Positions 25,139 through 37,828 are shown, counted from the stretch's first letter. The stretch is 64,000 nt of DNA from Nautilus pompilius (GCA_018389105.1 JACATO010001712.1:20001-84000); one strand, 5' to 3'. The notes: generated by a model not told the origin, from the sequence alone. Made by a program: numbers and translations.

Positions 25139-25866
25139 CGCGCCCACACACCCACACACACCCATATACATACACACACATTCACACGCACACACACACA
25201 CCCTATACATAAACGCGCACACACATACACACACCCATAAACATACACACACCCTATACATACACCCCATACACACAACCCATACACATACACACACTCT
25301 ATACATACACACGCACACATACACACACCCATAAACATACACACACGCACGCACACATACACACACCCATACACATACACACACCCATACACATACACAC
25401 CCATACACACGCACATACACGCACGCACATACACACGCACACACCCCATACACACGCACGCACGCACATCACACACACTCTATACATACACACGCACACA
25501 CATACACACACCCATAAACATACACACACGCACACTCACACACATACAACACACCCATACCACACACATACACATACACACACCATACACACGCACATAC
25601 ACACACGCACACACACACCCATACACACGCACGCACGCACATACACACACACTCTATACATACACACGCACACACATACACACACCCATAAACATACACA
25701 CACGCACGCACACACATACACACACCCATAAACATACACACACGCACGCACACACATACATACACACCCTATACATACACACACGCACGCACACAATACA
25801 CACACCCATACACATACACTACACCACACGCCACACATACACACACCCATACACACGCACACACCG
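25139..25866. repeat. Long mosaic CA-type array, about 730 bp
   Basis: CACACA dinucleotides are mixed with recurrent CCCATACACATA, CCCATAAACATA, CCCTATACATA and CGCACGCAC blocks. The blocks recur in similar order several times, so this is a minisatellite built from dinucleotide material and not a plain (CA)n. Most of it alternates purine and pyrimidine, a pattern that favours Z-DNA. All frames through it give Cys/Val-rich or Thr/His-rich low-complexity peptides, which are artefacts. Confidence 0.95.
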
Positions 25867-26660
25867 CAGAAGTAGCAGCGCTTTAACTCCACAAACACTA
25901 AAGTACACGAGTTGATGAACGGCTTTATCCCGGCAAAGTTCTGTTTCTATTACCTCAATAGCTGCTGGTTCTGCGGTTTCCCGTCCTGTCCGCGAGATTA
26001 CCGTGGCTCCAAACAGCTATCGTGTCTTCTTGATCGGTCATCGCTACACCAAAAACACGGAGAAAACTTCGGACATCAAATTACCAAGATTATGGTCTCT
26101 CCGCCCGCCGCATCTAACAGAAACTCCGCAGGTTCCAGGCGCCGACGCCTTCAAATACTCGTCCTTCGCCGACTGGCACCAACCAGCCAAATGGCTCTGT
26201 TTAAATGCACGAAGCAAAAACAAGGAAAATCAAGAACGTTCGTACTCAGGTATGATGCCATCCACAGCAGCAGCACCCTGACATTGCTCCAGCGTTATGA
26301 AATAGATTTTAACTGACCAGCCAGTCGTCCCTTAGGTGAATAAATCGAGACGACGGAGCCGGCTTACAGAGCTGCTTATCCTCTAAGTCACGAATCTTTA
26401 TCTTGGGGCCACAGCGGTTTCCGAGGAGATGATCATCAGATAAAAGTGCGCGATGTTCTGTATCCCCTCCTCCCACCCCCGACGAAAGACAAACTCCTTC
26501 CTTTGGGGAGGGGTGGGGGTGGTAGTATGGCCGTATCGTCTGTGTCAGCCTCAACGCATTTCTTTCCAGAGTACCATCTCGGTCGAGCTGTGGACCATTG
26601 TTACGTTTCGATGTAGCCTAAAGAATCGCTTAAACCCAGTCCTGGGACGACATCCGCTGA
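25867..26660. other. No gene recognised
   Basis: Unique-looking DNA with short open frames on both strands (for example plus 25912-26316, 134 codons). No domain was recognised and neither start nor termination context is persuasive. Confidence 0.4.
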
Positions 26661-26860
26661 GCGTCATAGTGGTCCATTGGTAGACTACCGGATTGCCGAA
26701 GTTGTTAGAGGGGGGTTCCTGAGTTCGAATCCCGATTAGCGAACCTCTCCGACTCTGTTGTTCTTCTCGCTCATCTTCACCAACCTACCCGCGTGGCTCC
26801 CACATCTAAGCGCTTTCTCATTGGAATTATCTCCCTTGTAGGCTTCGGTGTACCAAAAAA
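26661..26860 (+). mobile_element. tRNA-Gly/Asp-like SINE
   Basis: The A box TGGTCCATTGG at about 26670-26680 fits the Pol III consensus, and the B box GAGTTCGAATCCC at about 26721-26733 is near perfect. They are about 40 bp apart, but the intervening bases do not fold into a clean anticodon arm, so I call a SINE head and not a functional tRNA. The body continues about 120 bp and its end is uncertain. A run of AAAAAAGAGAAAA near 26855-26868 could be the tail. Confidence 0.65.
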
Positions 26861-26868
26861 AGAGAAAA

Positions 26869-27416
26869 GCTTCTATTTTCCAAATAAACGCATTTGGTCT
26901 AATTTACCTTTATAAAGTGAAGTCTTATTGAAAGACCTGGTAACAAAGAGAAGGAAATGTTTTCCAAATGAGCATATTTGATCCAATTAAAGGCGGTGAT
27001 CTTCTTCCAAGTACAAAATAAGCCATGAGACGAAATCTTGTCGCCTTATTTGCTGCAATTAATTACCTTGATTTTGCTTTTTAACGGAGGAAATAACCAG
27101 ATCCGATGCAGCGCCCATCGAGACGCAGGTGTTCAAGAAGAAGAAGAAGAAGAAGAAAAAAGTTAAAGAAAATTTTCAAATCTGAAAATGAAAAGCTCGT
27201 ATATGTTTTTTTGTTGTCATTTTCATTCACGTATAGACCCGTTGGCTATATATAGGGGTAACTGTGTCCAATTCTAACGAATAATCGCGGTATGGTTGAG
27301 TACACAGCCTCCCATGTCTTCTTTATACGATGCTTAACAGCCCGTCGGTCTCTCCCCATAGCCGCCTGTTATTCACACGTTTTTTTCTTTTAAAAACATC
27401 TCAAATGCAACAGTAG
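26869..27416. other. No gene recognised
   Basis: AT-rich, with a short AAG triplet tract near 27137-27157. No coding signal. Confidence 0.4.
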
Positions 27417-27725
27417 ATATACGAATACAATCACCACGACCACTAGTGTCAGAACTAACAAGAATAAAAGTACTATCGCTGCTAACACTATCACAACCAC
27501 TTTTTTCTCTTACCTCGATACCATTACCAACTACGATTACTTACTATTACGAGTACACTAATGTGCCACTAACGTGTTTACCACCACTAGTATCGCTAAG
27601 TTCTGTTTTCTTGTTACTATCATAAGAACCACTACTACTGTTAGTAGTACCGCTAGTTTGTGCCGATATCACCACGGCCATTAAAACTGATGCCATCACT
27701 AATAATAGACACAACAACAAACTAG
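27417..27725. repeat. Heavily decayed ACY/ATC-type triplet repeat
   Basis: For about 300 bp, triplets of the ACC, ACT, ATC and AAC type dominate in one register, with many substitutions. A local inverted repeat (ACTACTACT then AGTAGTAG) lies near 27636-27653. No pure run longer than a few triplets is left, so this looks like an old expanded microsatellite. In-frame stops rule out a Thr-rich protein. Confidence 0.6.
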
Positions 27726-27959
27726 AAAACCGAGTTGACGAAGCGTTATTTTCTGGATGGTCTCATCTTTAAATAATTAAACCAGAGCCGAGTCTAAATT
27801 GAAACCTCATACAGTTATCAGTATTGAATGCTGAAGCAAAATTTAATATCCCAGTTTGCATATCTGAACGTGGAAGAATTCTGTTTTGTAAACGAATACA
27901 TGTAATTGCCTCTTTTATTAGACTTTAGATCTTTTAAATATATAAAATCAGATCTGTTG

Positions 27960-27960
<1 letters not shown>

Positions 27961-27992
<32 letters not shown>
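27961..27992. repeat. (CA)n microsatellite
   Basis: About 15 uninterrupted AC dinucleotides. Confidence 0.95.
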
Positions 27993-27993
<1 letters not shown>

Positions 27994-29188
27994 CTCAAAC
28001 ATAACAAAAGGAAACCGAAAATCGTTTTTGCAAATGTGGGCGGCTCAAATTATCAGAAATAATTTATTAAACGAAATGAAAAAGATGACAAGGAAATAAA
28101 TATAAGCAGCGTGACGACGGCCTCATAGAGACCGTAGTCAGAAAATACGGTTTTGTTTGTGAAGTAAAACTACGACGAATATTTATACCCCCGAGGAGTG
28201 GGGGTAGTAGGGGTGTGGCAGGGCGGCCGAGCAGCTCCAGAGCTGGTAAACAACCAGGACATGTATGTATATAAGTCAGAGACGCCACTGAACTTCGCAT
28301 TTACGTAATATATAAATTTTTGTTTTTTGTTGTTGTTTTTTTTTCAATCCCCCTGGCATTATCCTTTACGGTTTCTGCTGATGTTATTTTTATCGTTATT
28401 TTCTTTCCCTGCGGTCATGTTGAAGTTAACACATAGCGTGTCCTTCCCTAGCTCGGTGCCATCTGCGTGCGGTTTCCTTCGTTTCTTCTCTACCGGATTT
28501 TTTTTGTGCGCTTCTTCGGATTGCTCCGGTTTCCTTGACGTTCCAGCAATAGCGCTGTCCAAGACGCACCGTTTTTTATCGGGCCACGGTTTCTATTGCC
28601 CGCACCCAGCTGCTTTAAACAGTAGACGTCCTACCGCTTTAATCATTGTTCTGGACAAAGCGGACGGACAGACAGCGATTACATGACGCCAAGAGGCGGA
28701 CGCTCGCTGAACCAAAGTAGAGGAGACAGCCGGAGACGTGAAGATCCGAACACACGAAGTAATAACTCCGGGGTCTCTACCAACGCTGCCCGGCGGGAGT
28801 TGCTCCGCCTTTTAAAGCTGAACTCCACTTCCCCGATACGGTCGCCTCGGGCGATTGCAGGTAGTGACGGAAGGAGCCGGCAGGGGCGTGATAACTGCTT
28901 TCGTTCGACTCCTTCTGCTGTTTCCTCGGTTACTGATGGCGGACCACTTGTGTTGGAAAGATGAGGTATGCGGTTCCCCCTCTCCTCTCCACCCACGCAC
29001 CCCACCTCGATCACGCAGCCTCCTCCTCCGCTTGGCGATACAATCAGACAATGGCCGCCAGTTAGCCGGGTACTTCTGATGCCGTCGACGCCTTAGCTAC
29101 AGAACGTAATTGAAAACACTACTTATGTTTTATTGCTTGAAACTCCATCATGTTGATTTGGTCCCGAATTAAGATGTGGGCGCTAATG
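27993..29188. other. No gene recognised
   Basis: AT-rich at the left, then more GC- and CpG-rich from about 28.6 to 29.05 kb. Overlapping short frames on both strands have no recognised motif. Confidence 0.4.
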
Positions 29189-29189
29189 C

Positions 29190-29241
<52 letters not shown>

Positions 29242-29262
29242 TAATAATAATAATAATAAGAT
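29189..29262. repeat. (AAT)n microsatellite
   Basis: About 23 AAT triplets with one extra A interruption, ending in GATGATGATGA. Confidence 0.95.
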
Positions 29263-29754
29263 GATGATGATTCGCCGTGTTCCTTCTTTCTACCAAATTA
29301 TGATTGTTCTGGGAAGTCACGCTGACTTAACCATCTGCCTCGATGGCCACGGTGGGCTGGTCAGCCGGGTCCCCCGATCTCCCACCCGCTTTAGCGTTGC
29401 TGGAACGCCCATGGTAAGCACGCCCCGGGGCTCGCAGATCTCGTCCACACAACTCGCGCACAATCTGCCAACTAATACTGGGTGGGGTGAACAAGCGTCT
29501 CGTTTCAAGCATGTGCAGATAATGCGCAACCCAGCTGCAAGAGTCCCGCGGGAATCTCGCCCGATATCTGCATGTCGTTTTTTTTTTTCTGTCCCCTTCC
29601 ACCACTCCGAGTACCCGCAGAGAACATGACGTCATTCCCGTACAAGCATGGCGGCCGTGGGTAGGCGGGGTCTTCGTCAAAACCCACCCCCGTTTTTTTT
29701 GCTAAAATAAAAGCTGCAGAGGAAATGTTGTTGTTGTTGTTGTTGTTTTTTTTA

Positions 29755-30180
29755 ATTGCGCCAAGGAATTCCTCCCGATGAGACAATATTTAATTCTGTG
29801 CTTGATGCAATTATTGTCCGGTTTATGTTTACTTAACATTCTATTTAATTCGTCTACTTTTTGATTTTAAATTATTAATACTTAATTCTTATTTACTCTC
29901 TAATTTGTATTTATTTCGTTTTAATTAATTTCACTTTATTTTTAATTATCTATTAATTAGTTGTTTTTTTTCATTTAATTTAGTTTTATTACTATATATT
30001 TTAATATTCATGTAATTTACATACTTTTATATTTAAACATTTTAAAATATTTATTCTAGTTATTTGATGTCAGTAATTTTTAAAATGTTAACTTTGACTT
30101 CGCTTTGTCTATTTATATAACGATGCTATTAGTATTACTGTATATTTCAATTATCCTTATTAACAGTTTACCTCTTCGGA
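29755..30180. other. Very AT-rich, T-biased stretch
   Basis: The plus strand is made of TTTAATT, TTATTAAT and TTTTAATTAATT words with almost no G or C for about 400 bp. No clean period is visible. It may be an old AT-rich repeat, a matrix-attachment-like region, or simply unconstrained DNA. Confidence 0.5.
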
Positions 30181-30867
30181 TGAATTTCCACGGTAATTCT
30201 GGATTAGCGTTTGCTTCTCCCTCTGGTATCCTTAAGTGTAAATTAAAACAAATCGAGAACCGAACGCACAGAGTACATATATTAATGAAACATCTTTGCC
30301 AACTTCAGCGGTTTCGCACGCGAACAGATCTTTTTTTAATATGCGATAAGAATTCCCACCCTCTACAGCGCGGCTGCCTTCGAGATTAAGATTCCGGAAT
30401 GGACGAAGAATTTATCAGGGCCGACCCTTTTTTTTTTTTTTTCTTTTCTGTTTTGCTTGTTTGTTGTTGTTTTCTTTTTCCGAGCTAATGGGAAGATTTC
30501 ACTGTCGTGTCTTTACGGGAAGCGGTTGAGTTTCGATGCGAAGAAACCCCAGCTCGATAGCTTTCCGTTTGTTTCGTGTCGTTTCTTTCTTTATTAAAAA
30601 TTTAGTAGAGCTTCCGATGAGGTTCGCTGGATGCAGCTGCACGTTACTGCCGACGTCGGGTCTGTACAGACCGCGGCTTATACAGTGTAAAGTTTGCTGA
30701 GGGCGTCGATTGACGGGGCGAACAATGTGTCGCGGCGGCCTCTTAGATAATACCGACCTTTGTAACTAAAGCCTGGGAGTCAACTGGCAGCACCCGGGAG
30801 AGGGAAGAAGCCGTTCGTGGGAGGAGGAGAGGGGATTGGCGGGGGGGATAAATGGGGCCGTAAAAAC

Positions 30868-30920
30868 TTTATTACCCAGGCACACCCTCCCTTTATTGAT
30901 CGCGGCCGGTGACGTCATGC
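30868..30920. promoter_or_regulatory. Possible regulatory cluster (TTTATTAC, CACACCC, TTTATTGATC, TGACGTCA)
   Basis: Within about 50 bp of otherwise CpG-rich unique sequence there are a TTTATTAC word, a CACACCC box, a TTTATTGATC word resembling homeodomain sites, and one isolated TGACGTCA at 30910-30917 outside any array. These are motif matches only. Confidence 0.2.
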
Positions 30921-31320
30921 GAGCGTTTACATGGCGCTCCTAGCAAGGCGCATGGAGAACCCATTCCTAATGACAAATCCCGGCTGACTTTGGGAGGAGG
31001 ACCTCGCACCTGTTGTCGGGGTTCACGACTAATGCCAGTTACGACAGGTGGCCTTCCGTCTGCGGCTGATGTAACCGTGATGTCTTCAAAATCTTTTTCC
31101 CGTCACAAACTCTGTCCTGGTAACTGGGCGTACTTCCGGCTTTGATCACGTGGTGGTCCGGTGAACAAAGCCCCGGTTTATTTTAGATATCTTCCAAGAG
31201 GTTTTTAATACATCGGGAGAAAGTCAGCAGGTGAAGCGGAACAGCAATAATAACGGTAATAATAATGTATTGAAATGTAAGAATTATAAGTGTGATATGA
31301 ACATGTGCTAATCCTTTTGG
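30921..31320. other. No gene recognised
   Basis: CpG-containing unique DNA, more AT-rich to the right. CACGTG occurs near 31149. No coding motif. Confidence 0.4.
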
Positions 31321-31351
31321 TATAATACTAATAATAATAATAATAATAATA

Positions 31352-31391
<40 letters not shown>

Positions 31392-31392
31392 C
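31321..31392. repeat. (AAT)n microsatellite
   Basis: AAT triplets with one single-base interruption near 31352. Confidence 0.95.
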
Positions 31393-33430
31393 TTTAGAAA
31401 GAAAATGCTTCGAAAAAAGCAATAATCTATGCACTAGTAAACCGAATACTGCAGGAATTGCCAGCGAAAGAACTTTCTAGAAATTTCGAGATGTTTGAGA
31501 GTTTTTTTCTCCCACGAACTGATAATTAATTATCAAAAGAACCAGCTAAGATTCAACGTTCTGAAAATAAACGCCTCTTGCTTTCGTCGCGGTTCTCTTG
31601 TTGTGCATATATCGGCATTCGGTCTATTGATGGCTCACATAAGCCGGTTTCAGACCCGCCCGACCCATGACCCATTGGTCATCACGTTGTTTTGCCGACT
31701 TTTGGCTATTTGGCCGACTTCCTGTGTGTTTGGAGAGAAGTAGAGGGAAATCGGAACACTCGGAAAAACGTTTTCGAGGAATACAGCCGATATATAGAGA
31801 AGGCAGGGTAATCCACTCCACTGGCTAGCCGGCGAACTCGGGAAGCCTCGAAGTGGGTAGAGGACGCGACGAGCGAGTAAGCTACGTTAACCCGCCGCTA
31901 CCTAACATGAGATACAATGGCGGCTGATGAGAAATCCCGGGACGCTGTGCAGGGTTAGGGTTAACTAGAAGTAACAAAAGTATATTTTTTTTGACCGTGT
32001 CGATGTCCGCTTAGAACGCGGTCTCCTATTGGCTGCTGACTCGCTGGTGTCGAGTAAAGTTCATATTTACGAGACGGTTGCTACTGGTTAATAAAGGTGA
32101 ACTTTGTTTCTGCCATTCGCCGACCCCCGCCGCTGACGTGAAGAGTGTACAGAGTTAACCAGCCATGCTGGTGGATTTCGTAGCGCAAACTTTCAAATTT
32201 CAAACAGAGTAAGCGCGGAAGAACAAGTCGCCTTTACTTCTTTAATGGCTTCCGCTTGGAACCAGGCGACCGCCCGTGGTGTTTAATGCGGAAGATACTC
32301 AACGTCGAGTAAACGCTCGATCTCTTCTCGTCCGCTGTATCAGAGGCGAAGGGGCAACGACGTGCGATCTGCCTGCTGACGCCGCTGGTACTCGTCTCTG
32401 CTACGATCAGGGAGGGAATCGCTAATCGCCGAAAGCCACCCCCCCACACACACACACACACACCCGGGCTGCAGTAGCAGAAAACTGCCGAGATTTTTAG
32501 GCGTCACGTGGGTAGAGGATGCCCGTCCGCGCTCGGCTGTCTCCCGGAGAAGCCGGATTAGCTAGCCTATCAAAACGCGGACGTCGCCTCTAAGACCTTG
32601 CAAGTAGAACTGGGTGAACCTTATCTTTTCAGCCCCCCCCCTCTTCTCCCTCTCGCCTCCTCCGTGTCTCGCCAGAACTAAACCCACGACGCCCTTTTCG
32701 CGATGTGGATTTGGCGCACGGTATTCTGCAAATTAAAGAAATTCGGCACCGGAATGCAGAGAGAAGTCCAGAGCTTAACACTCGGTTACCCAGGCCGAGC
32801 CCAGAAAGGTTTTCTCTGAGTTCCGTTACACGTGGGTGCTGAGCTGTGTGGGTTTCAGCGGTCCGCCCTCGAGCAGAGTACCAGAAACTGTGTACGCTGT
32901 TCAGGAAAGAAACAGCTACCGTGATATTACTGTTATGAAGGAAAAAAACAACAACAACAACAACAAAAAACAAGTGCCCGAAATATTCACTGCGTAAACC
33001 TGTGGGTGTAAATACAGACTTCGTGGGACAGCAGGGGCACGACTACTACGACTTTGTTAAAGCGATAATTCATTTCGTGGAGATTCTGAAACTTTATTCT
33101 TAATTGGCCGGTCTGTAGACATCTTAGCCACGACGACGACGTGCGCACACACACACACACACACGCACACACACACACACACACGCACTCACCAAATGAC
33201 AGTAGTATGACGTCGTCTGTAAACGGATTTACAGAGGTGGTGAACTAAATTATTAAGGAATTCCATCTATGAAGTATATACATATACTGCGTAATTTTTC
33301 TTAGGCCAGATGACGATAAATACGATCCTCTTCCTCGCTATAATTATGGGAGAATTGATATCTACTTGTCTTACTTTTTCCGCCGTTGAGAGATCAGGGA
33401 AATTAATTTCGAAAAAACAAAAAGGTGAAC
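31393..33430. other. No gene recognised; mixed DNA with CA tracts
   Basis: A TTAGGG-like pair near 31951-31962, CA tracts at about 32447-32464 and 33145-33186, and (CAA)n near 32947 are present. Composition is GC-richer from 31.8 to 32.9 kb. No recognised exon. Confidence 0.4.
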
Positions 33431-33435
33431 ATTTC

Positions 33436-33494
<59 letters not shown>

Positions 33495-33510
33495 GTTATT
33501 GTTGTTGCTT
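33436..33510. repeat. Compound (TTA)n(TTG)n microsatellite, third copy
   Basis: About 20 TTA triplets are followed by a short TTG tract, the same composition and polarity as the arrays near 11.9 and 12.5 kb. Confidence 0.95.
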
Positions 33511-33757
33511 GTTTTTCGCTCAAGCACCTGAAAACCTCCGAATAAATGAAGTGGTCTGAACTTCCTTCACTGAGAGACGACCCATAAGTTTTACTTATCT
33601 GGGGGGGGGGATAAAGCTTTATATCGAATACGGTCTGCGTTATATTTTAACCAGAAGTCCATAAAGGGAAATTAGAAATAATACGTGAAGTGCGTAGGAA
33701 CCTTGAAATGGCGCTTTGGTTCATTAGAAAGTAACCATGTCTAACGTTAAATTGGCA
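33511..33757. other. Short unique segment
   Basis: Contains a ten-base G-run near 33601. Nothing else was recognised. Confidence 0.4.
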
Positions 33758-33758
33758 G

Positions 33759-33798
<40 letters not shown>

Positions 33799-33801
33799 TG
33801 T
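33758..33801. repeat. (GT)n microsatellite
   Basis: TGTGTG dinucleotides with one extra G. Confidence 0.95.
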
Positions 33802-35604
33802 TGAAATATTGTACACAAATATAGATATGATATTAACAAATATACGTCCGGTGTCCGAAGTATAGGATCCCAACTCTGATGCACGATCGGGCTCTGATTT
33901 ACACAACTATAGGGTAACAGCGACCCTTTAATACTGTGAGAAGGAAAACTATATGTTCAAATAGATGAAAGAGCGCTTCTTTAAATTATAGACTTCATTG
34001 ATTCTGTTTTTTTTCTTCTTCTTCTTCTTACCAGGTACTTAGTATTGATTACAGTGCTTCCAGAAATTATCATTAATCGCTCTGTATCCTTAATATAAAC
34101 GAAGAACTGAACGAGTCTGTTAACAACGCAAACGGGCCACAGTTATCAATAAACTTTACATCTAAATTTGGCACTATTTTAAATATAAACGATGGTCAGT
34201 TGCTTCATTGCTACTCAATATTATCGGGAAGGTTCCTTTTTAGGAAAACCTGTGGCACCTTAAGTCTAAAATGTAAAAGCCTACAGCTGCTTTTCGGGAA
34301 GCGGAAGCGGCCGATGCAGCCGAAGGGCCAAGGCGATATCTCCAACAAGTGTCAGAGCAAGTTGGAATAATGGATAAACTTCGGCGCATATGGTTGTCGG
34401 ATCATATATGGGTTTGGGGAGGGATTTTTTTTTGTTGTTGTTGTTTTTAATTTTCTTTCCTAAGTGGAAATTAAATAGCCGGTTGAAGATTTCGGGCTTG
34501 GAAGGGCTGTGGGGGGGGGGCGAGTTTCTCAGAAGATCGCGATCGGGCGCCCATTACGTCACAGCCGACATAAGTGAGAGTGATGGATCTGGCGAGTTTC
34601 TGGGGCGGGTATAGTTTGGAGCGGAAAGAAAGCCGTGAGTAATTAAATTAGAACGGTAATTGAAGTAATGCCCGCGTGGATGTGAAATGCATTACGTCGG
34701 GAGACGTGATTTAGCTCCCCTCCCCCCTCGAGGTATTGCACTGGGTATTAACGGGAAAATGTATCAGCTTACTGAGACGTTGGTAAGCAGTTCATCTCAA
34801 GAGGACATTCCAGTCTGCCGGAGCGTTGTTTTCTTCGTGTGTGCTGTCGGGATTTCGGTCCTGAGGTCTGCTGCGCCGGGCCTGAAAGAGAGAGAGAGAA
34901 AAAACCCGACCGGTAGGCGACAACATGGGGCCCTCTCCCTGAACGTTCTTCGTCGGCGCTCGAGTGGGGGCGCTGTATGTTCTCGCGTGTCGGTCACCAC
35001 CCCACGAGTCCGGTGAATGCGGACCCACCGATAGGTAAATATAGAAGATGAACGAGCAAATGGTGCCTGTCTCCTTTCCTGCTAATGCTTGTTGGTAAGC
35101 CATTCATGCGCTCAGGTCATCGCCATCTGCGACGTCCTGTAAGTTGGCCATCAGCAGCCAACGCCATCTTGCTACCGGACGAATGACGTCATCGCCCCGA
35201 ACGAAACGAGGGCAGCTGTTTGGACCTATACTTATTAGACCCTTTTTACCTATAATCTCAGGTATAAATAAGCAAAGAAATATTATTTTCTGGCATTTCT
35301 GGTTATAATTATAAGAAATTACGTTTCGATCGTAACACCGCGCACCTCTTCAGCATGGTTTGATATTCCGGAACCAACTAACTCTCAGTTGCTTTGTGAA
35401 AACGTATGGGACGATAATCGTTCGATTTTAATTATTATTCTTTTTCAATCACATCTTTGTTTTGTTTTGTTTTTTCCCCACCCCCAAATTATTCAAGGAT
35501 TTTCTCTGGAATGCTTAGACTAAAGTTCCGCTGGAAACACACAGAATACAGTGATCGCTCCATCGCAGACCGTAAGAACTCGGTCCGTGGCTACTCTGTC
35601 TAAA
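33802..35604. other. No gene recognised
   Basis: AT-rich at the left. From about 34.5 to 35.2 kb it is unique-looking and more GC-rich, with one isolated TGACGTCA at 35184-35191. Frames around 34.7-35.1 kb on both strands have no recognised domain. Confidence 0.4.
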
Positions 35605-35766
35605 CCGCAGCTGCTACTCTCTCTCTCTCTCTCTTATCTCCTCTCTCCACGTCTCTCTCTCTCTCTCCTCATCTCTCTCTCTCTTCCCCCTCTAATATCT
35701 CTCTCTCCCCCTCTCCATCTCACTCTCTCTCTCTCTCCATCTCTCTCTCTCTCTCCACGTCTCTCT

Positions 35767-35822
<56 letters not shown>

Positions 35823-35836
35823 TCTTTCTCTCTTCT
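35605..35836. repeat. Long CT/GA microsatellite, about 230 bp
   Basis: Pure homopyrimidine CT runs are interrupted by CATCT, CACGT and CCCCCT pieces. A homopurine-homopyrimidine mirror structure this long can form triplex (H-)DNA. Unlike the TGACGTCA arrays it has no palindromic cores; CACGTCTCTC pieces may be remnants. Frames give Ser/Leu or Arg/Glu low-complexity runs. Confidence 0.95.
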
Positions 35837-37420
35837 TTTTTCTTCTCCTCCACAAAACCACGCGAGACCAAAATGCAGTAGCTAATTCGTCTATGCACAA
35901 CGCACCCGACTTTCTTTTTTTTTTCCGAAATAAAATATCGAGTTCCGTTACATCTCTTTTTTTGTTGTTGTTGTTGTTTAGAAAAAAAATCTCTGAGATT
36001 TTTATTCGTATTCATTTTTCACTAAAAAAAAGTATTTTTTGTTTTTCTCGGTCTTTAATGTTATAAAGAAAATACAGAATTACAGAAACTTCGCCAAAAG
36101 AAGCTAGAGAAATCCCCCTACAAAGAGAAAAAATACACAATTCGAGCCTTTCTTCTTCCACAAAATCCTGAAGCCATACATGCTGGACATTTTCTTCAGA
36201 AAAAAAAACATTGTTTTTTGTTGGTTTTTTCCCCGTTTCTTTCACAAGAGTCTTTCACTAATATGAGTTTGCCTCTTTGTCTGTCACCACGTCGGCCTAA
36301 CCCGCGAGCTATTTAATCAGCCACACTCGTGGATCCAAAAAAATTCTTTTCATTTCTTTTTTTTACTATTTACATTTCGAATTATTAATTTTGTTGTAAA
36401 AGAAAAACACCTCCCTTTCTCTTTTCGTTTCATTTTTTCGCTGCTTTGAAAGGAATCAAAAGAGCGACTCCTTGGCTGACGTCTTAGAAATATGGATTTG
36501 AAATGCGGAGTAGCGTATTCTTATCCAGCTTAGCCTCCGACAGCCGGTTTTCAGCATCCGCGGACGTCAAATAGCACGTGTTGGTTTTCGTTTGGAACGA
36601 GTTTCGGGTTTTAACTTTAAATATTTTAGCGTGATTGGAAGAAAAAGAGAAGAGAATGTCGGCGTCGAGAGATTCTGAAATAGCTTTCCTGTCCCCATCT
36701 TGATCAGTGTCTCTGAAGAACAAAGGGAAACAATATGCCTCACCGTGCTGGTTGTCGCACGTGTTGGCGCGATACTTACATATTGTCTATCTATTCCGTT
36801 TGCTTTCGGAACGGAAATAATCGTTACCTGGCCAAAAAAAAGCTTAGGAAACTTTACGTTAAAGGTGAGAAAATTTACGTGTAGGTGAGCCTTCTGTTTT
36901 TCCCTCTGATGAACCTCCATCTGGAGCGGGAGGTGGTACTGGAAAGGGTCGTCTTCCTCGGAGAGAAGGTTCTTAGGAAGTCTGAAGGTTGCGCTGCGAA
37001 GCTAGGCAGAATTCTTCGGCTCAGGTGTTGCTGGTTCTGAGAACAGAACCGGTGTTAACCTGATAAGCGTACGCCTTCAGGCTCATCAAACATGGCCGAA
37101 TTCCACGCCAGAAATACATCTTCCTGCTCCCACTGACTAAAGAACTTTATTTGAAACTTGAGCTTGAAATTCATTCTTGAAAGAACATTGAAATTTAGTA
37201 ATAAACAGATAATTTGCTATATAACTTAGAATTTAAAAAAAAATCATCCATTTTGAGTATTTTACTTTTGTTGTTAATTTGAAAGAAATTTCAGTAAAAC
37301 CAGCATTGCGATAGGCGTCATGTATGTGCGACTCCACAGCTCTCCTCTCAATAAGTTCACAACTGATTGCGTGAGTCATCGTTGTGCAAGATGGCGCGCT
37401 GTAATAGCGTTTGATGGGTT
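35837..37420. other. No gene recognised; A/T-run-rich
   Basis: Many A- and T-runs, with a (TTG)n tract near 35963-35978. Short minus-strand frames (for example 36567-36920) show no recognised domain. Confidence 0.4.
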
Positions 37421-37628
37421 CTGATGTCAGAGTTTATCCTACTCTCAGTTTAGAAAAAAAGACCCATCAGTCTGCAGAATATCGATCCAGAAACCTTTAA
37501 TTGTTTCTTTTTTTATATATATATATATATATCTGTGTAATAATTAATTAGCACTATATATTAAAACAGCGTTGACCTTTTAGTAATTTTTCAAACTTAG
37601 AACGGCAAAATGTAGTTCGTGAAGACTG
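37421..37628 (+). repeat. Dispersed repeat, copy 1
   Basis: It shares with 39449-39626 the ordered blocks CTGATGTCAG, CTACTCTCA, ATCAGTCTGCAGAATATCGA, TCCAGAAACCT, TAATTAATTAGCA, TATATATTAAAAC and ACTTAGAACGGCAAAATGTAG. This copy carries an extra T-rich and TATATA insertion (about 37498-37540). Terminal inverted repeats and target-site duplications are not evident. It is probably a non-autonomous element or an old segmental duplicate. Confidence 0.8.
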
Positions 37629-37828
37629 ACGCAAATAACTGCCTATAGGAAGTCGAATAAGACAACAAAACGGATAACTTTCTATCCATTTTAGATGGCC
37701 AGGCACGATCTCTGAGTCGTTGACGAAATATGGCGAGAATTCTGATTGCCGCAGAATGAGCCGGGCTTCTTTCAGAAAAATCCCGAACAGAGAAATTACA
37801 CAAAACTCATGATTACCGTTTACTGAAA
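37629..37828. other. Spacer, nothing recognised
   Basis: Short unique stretch with no motif. Confidence 0.4.

Noticed and set aside
25097..25898. Several Cys/Val-rich and Thr/His-rich proteins
   Set aside because: All are translations of the mosaic CA array.
31951..31964. TTAGGG-like repeat, also seen near 22943 and 63333
   Set aside because: Only two or three imperfect hexamers, compatible with chance; no telomere relic inferred.
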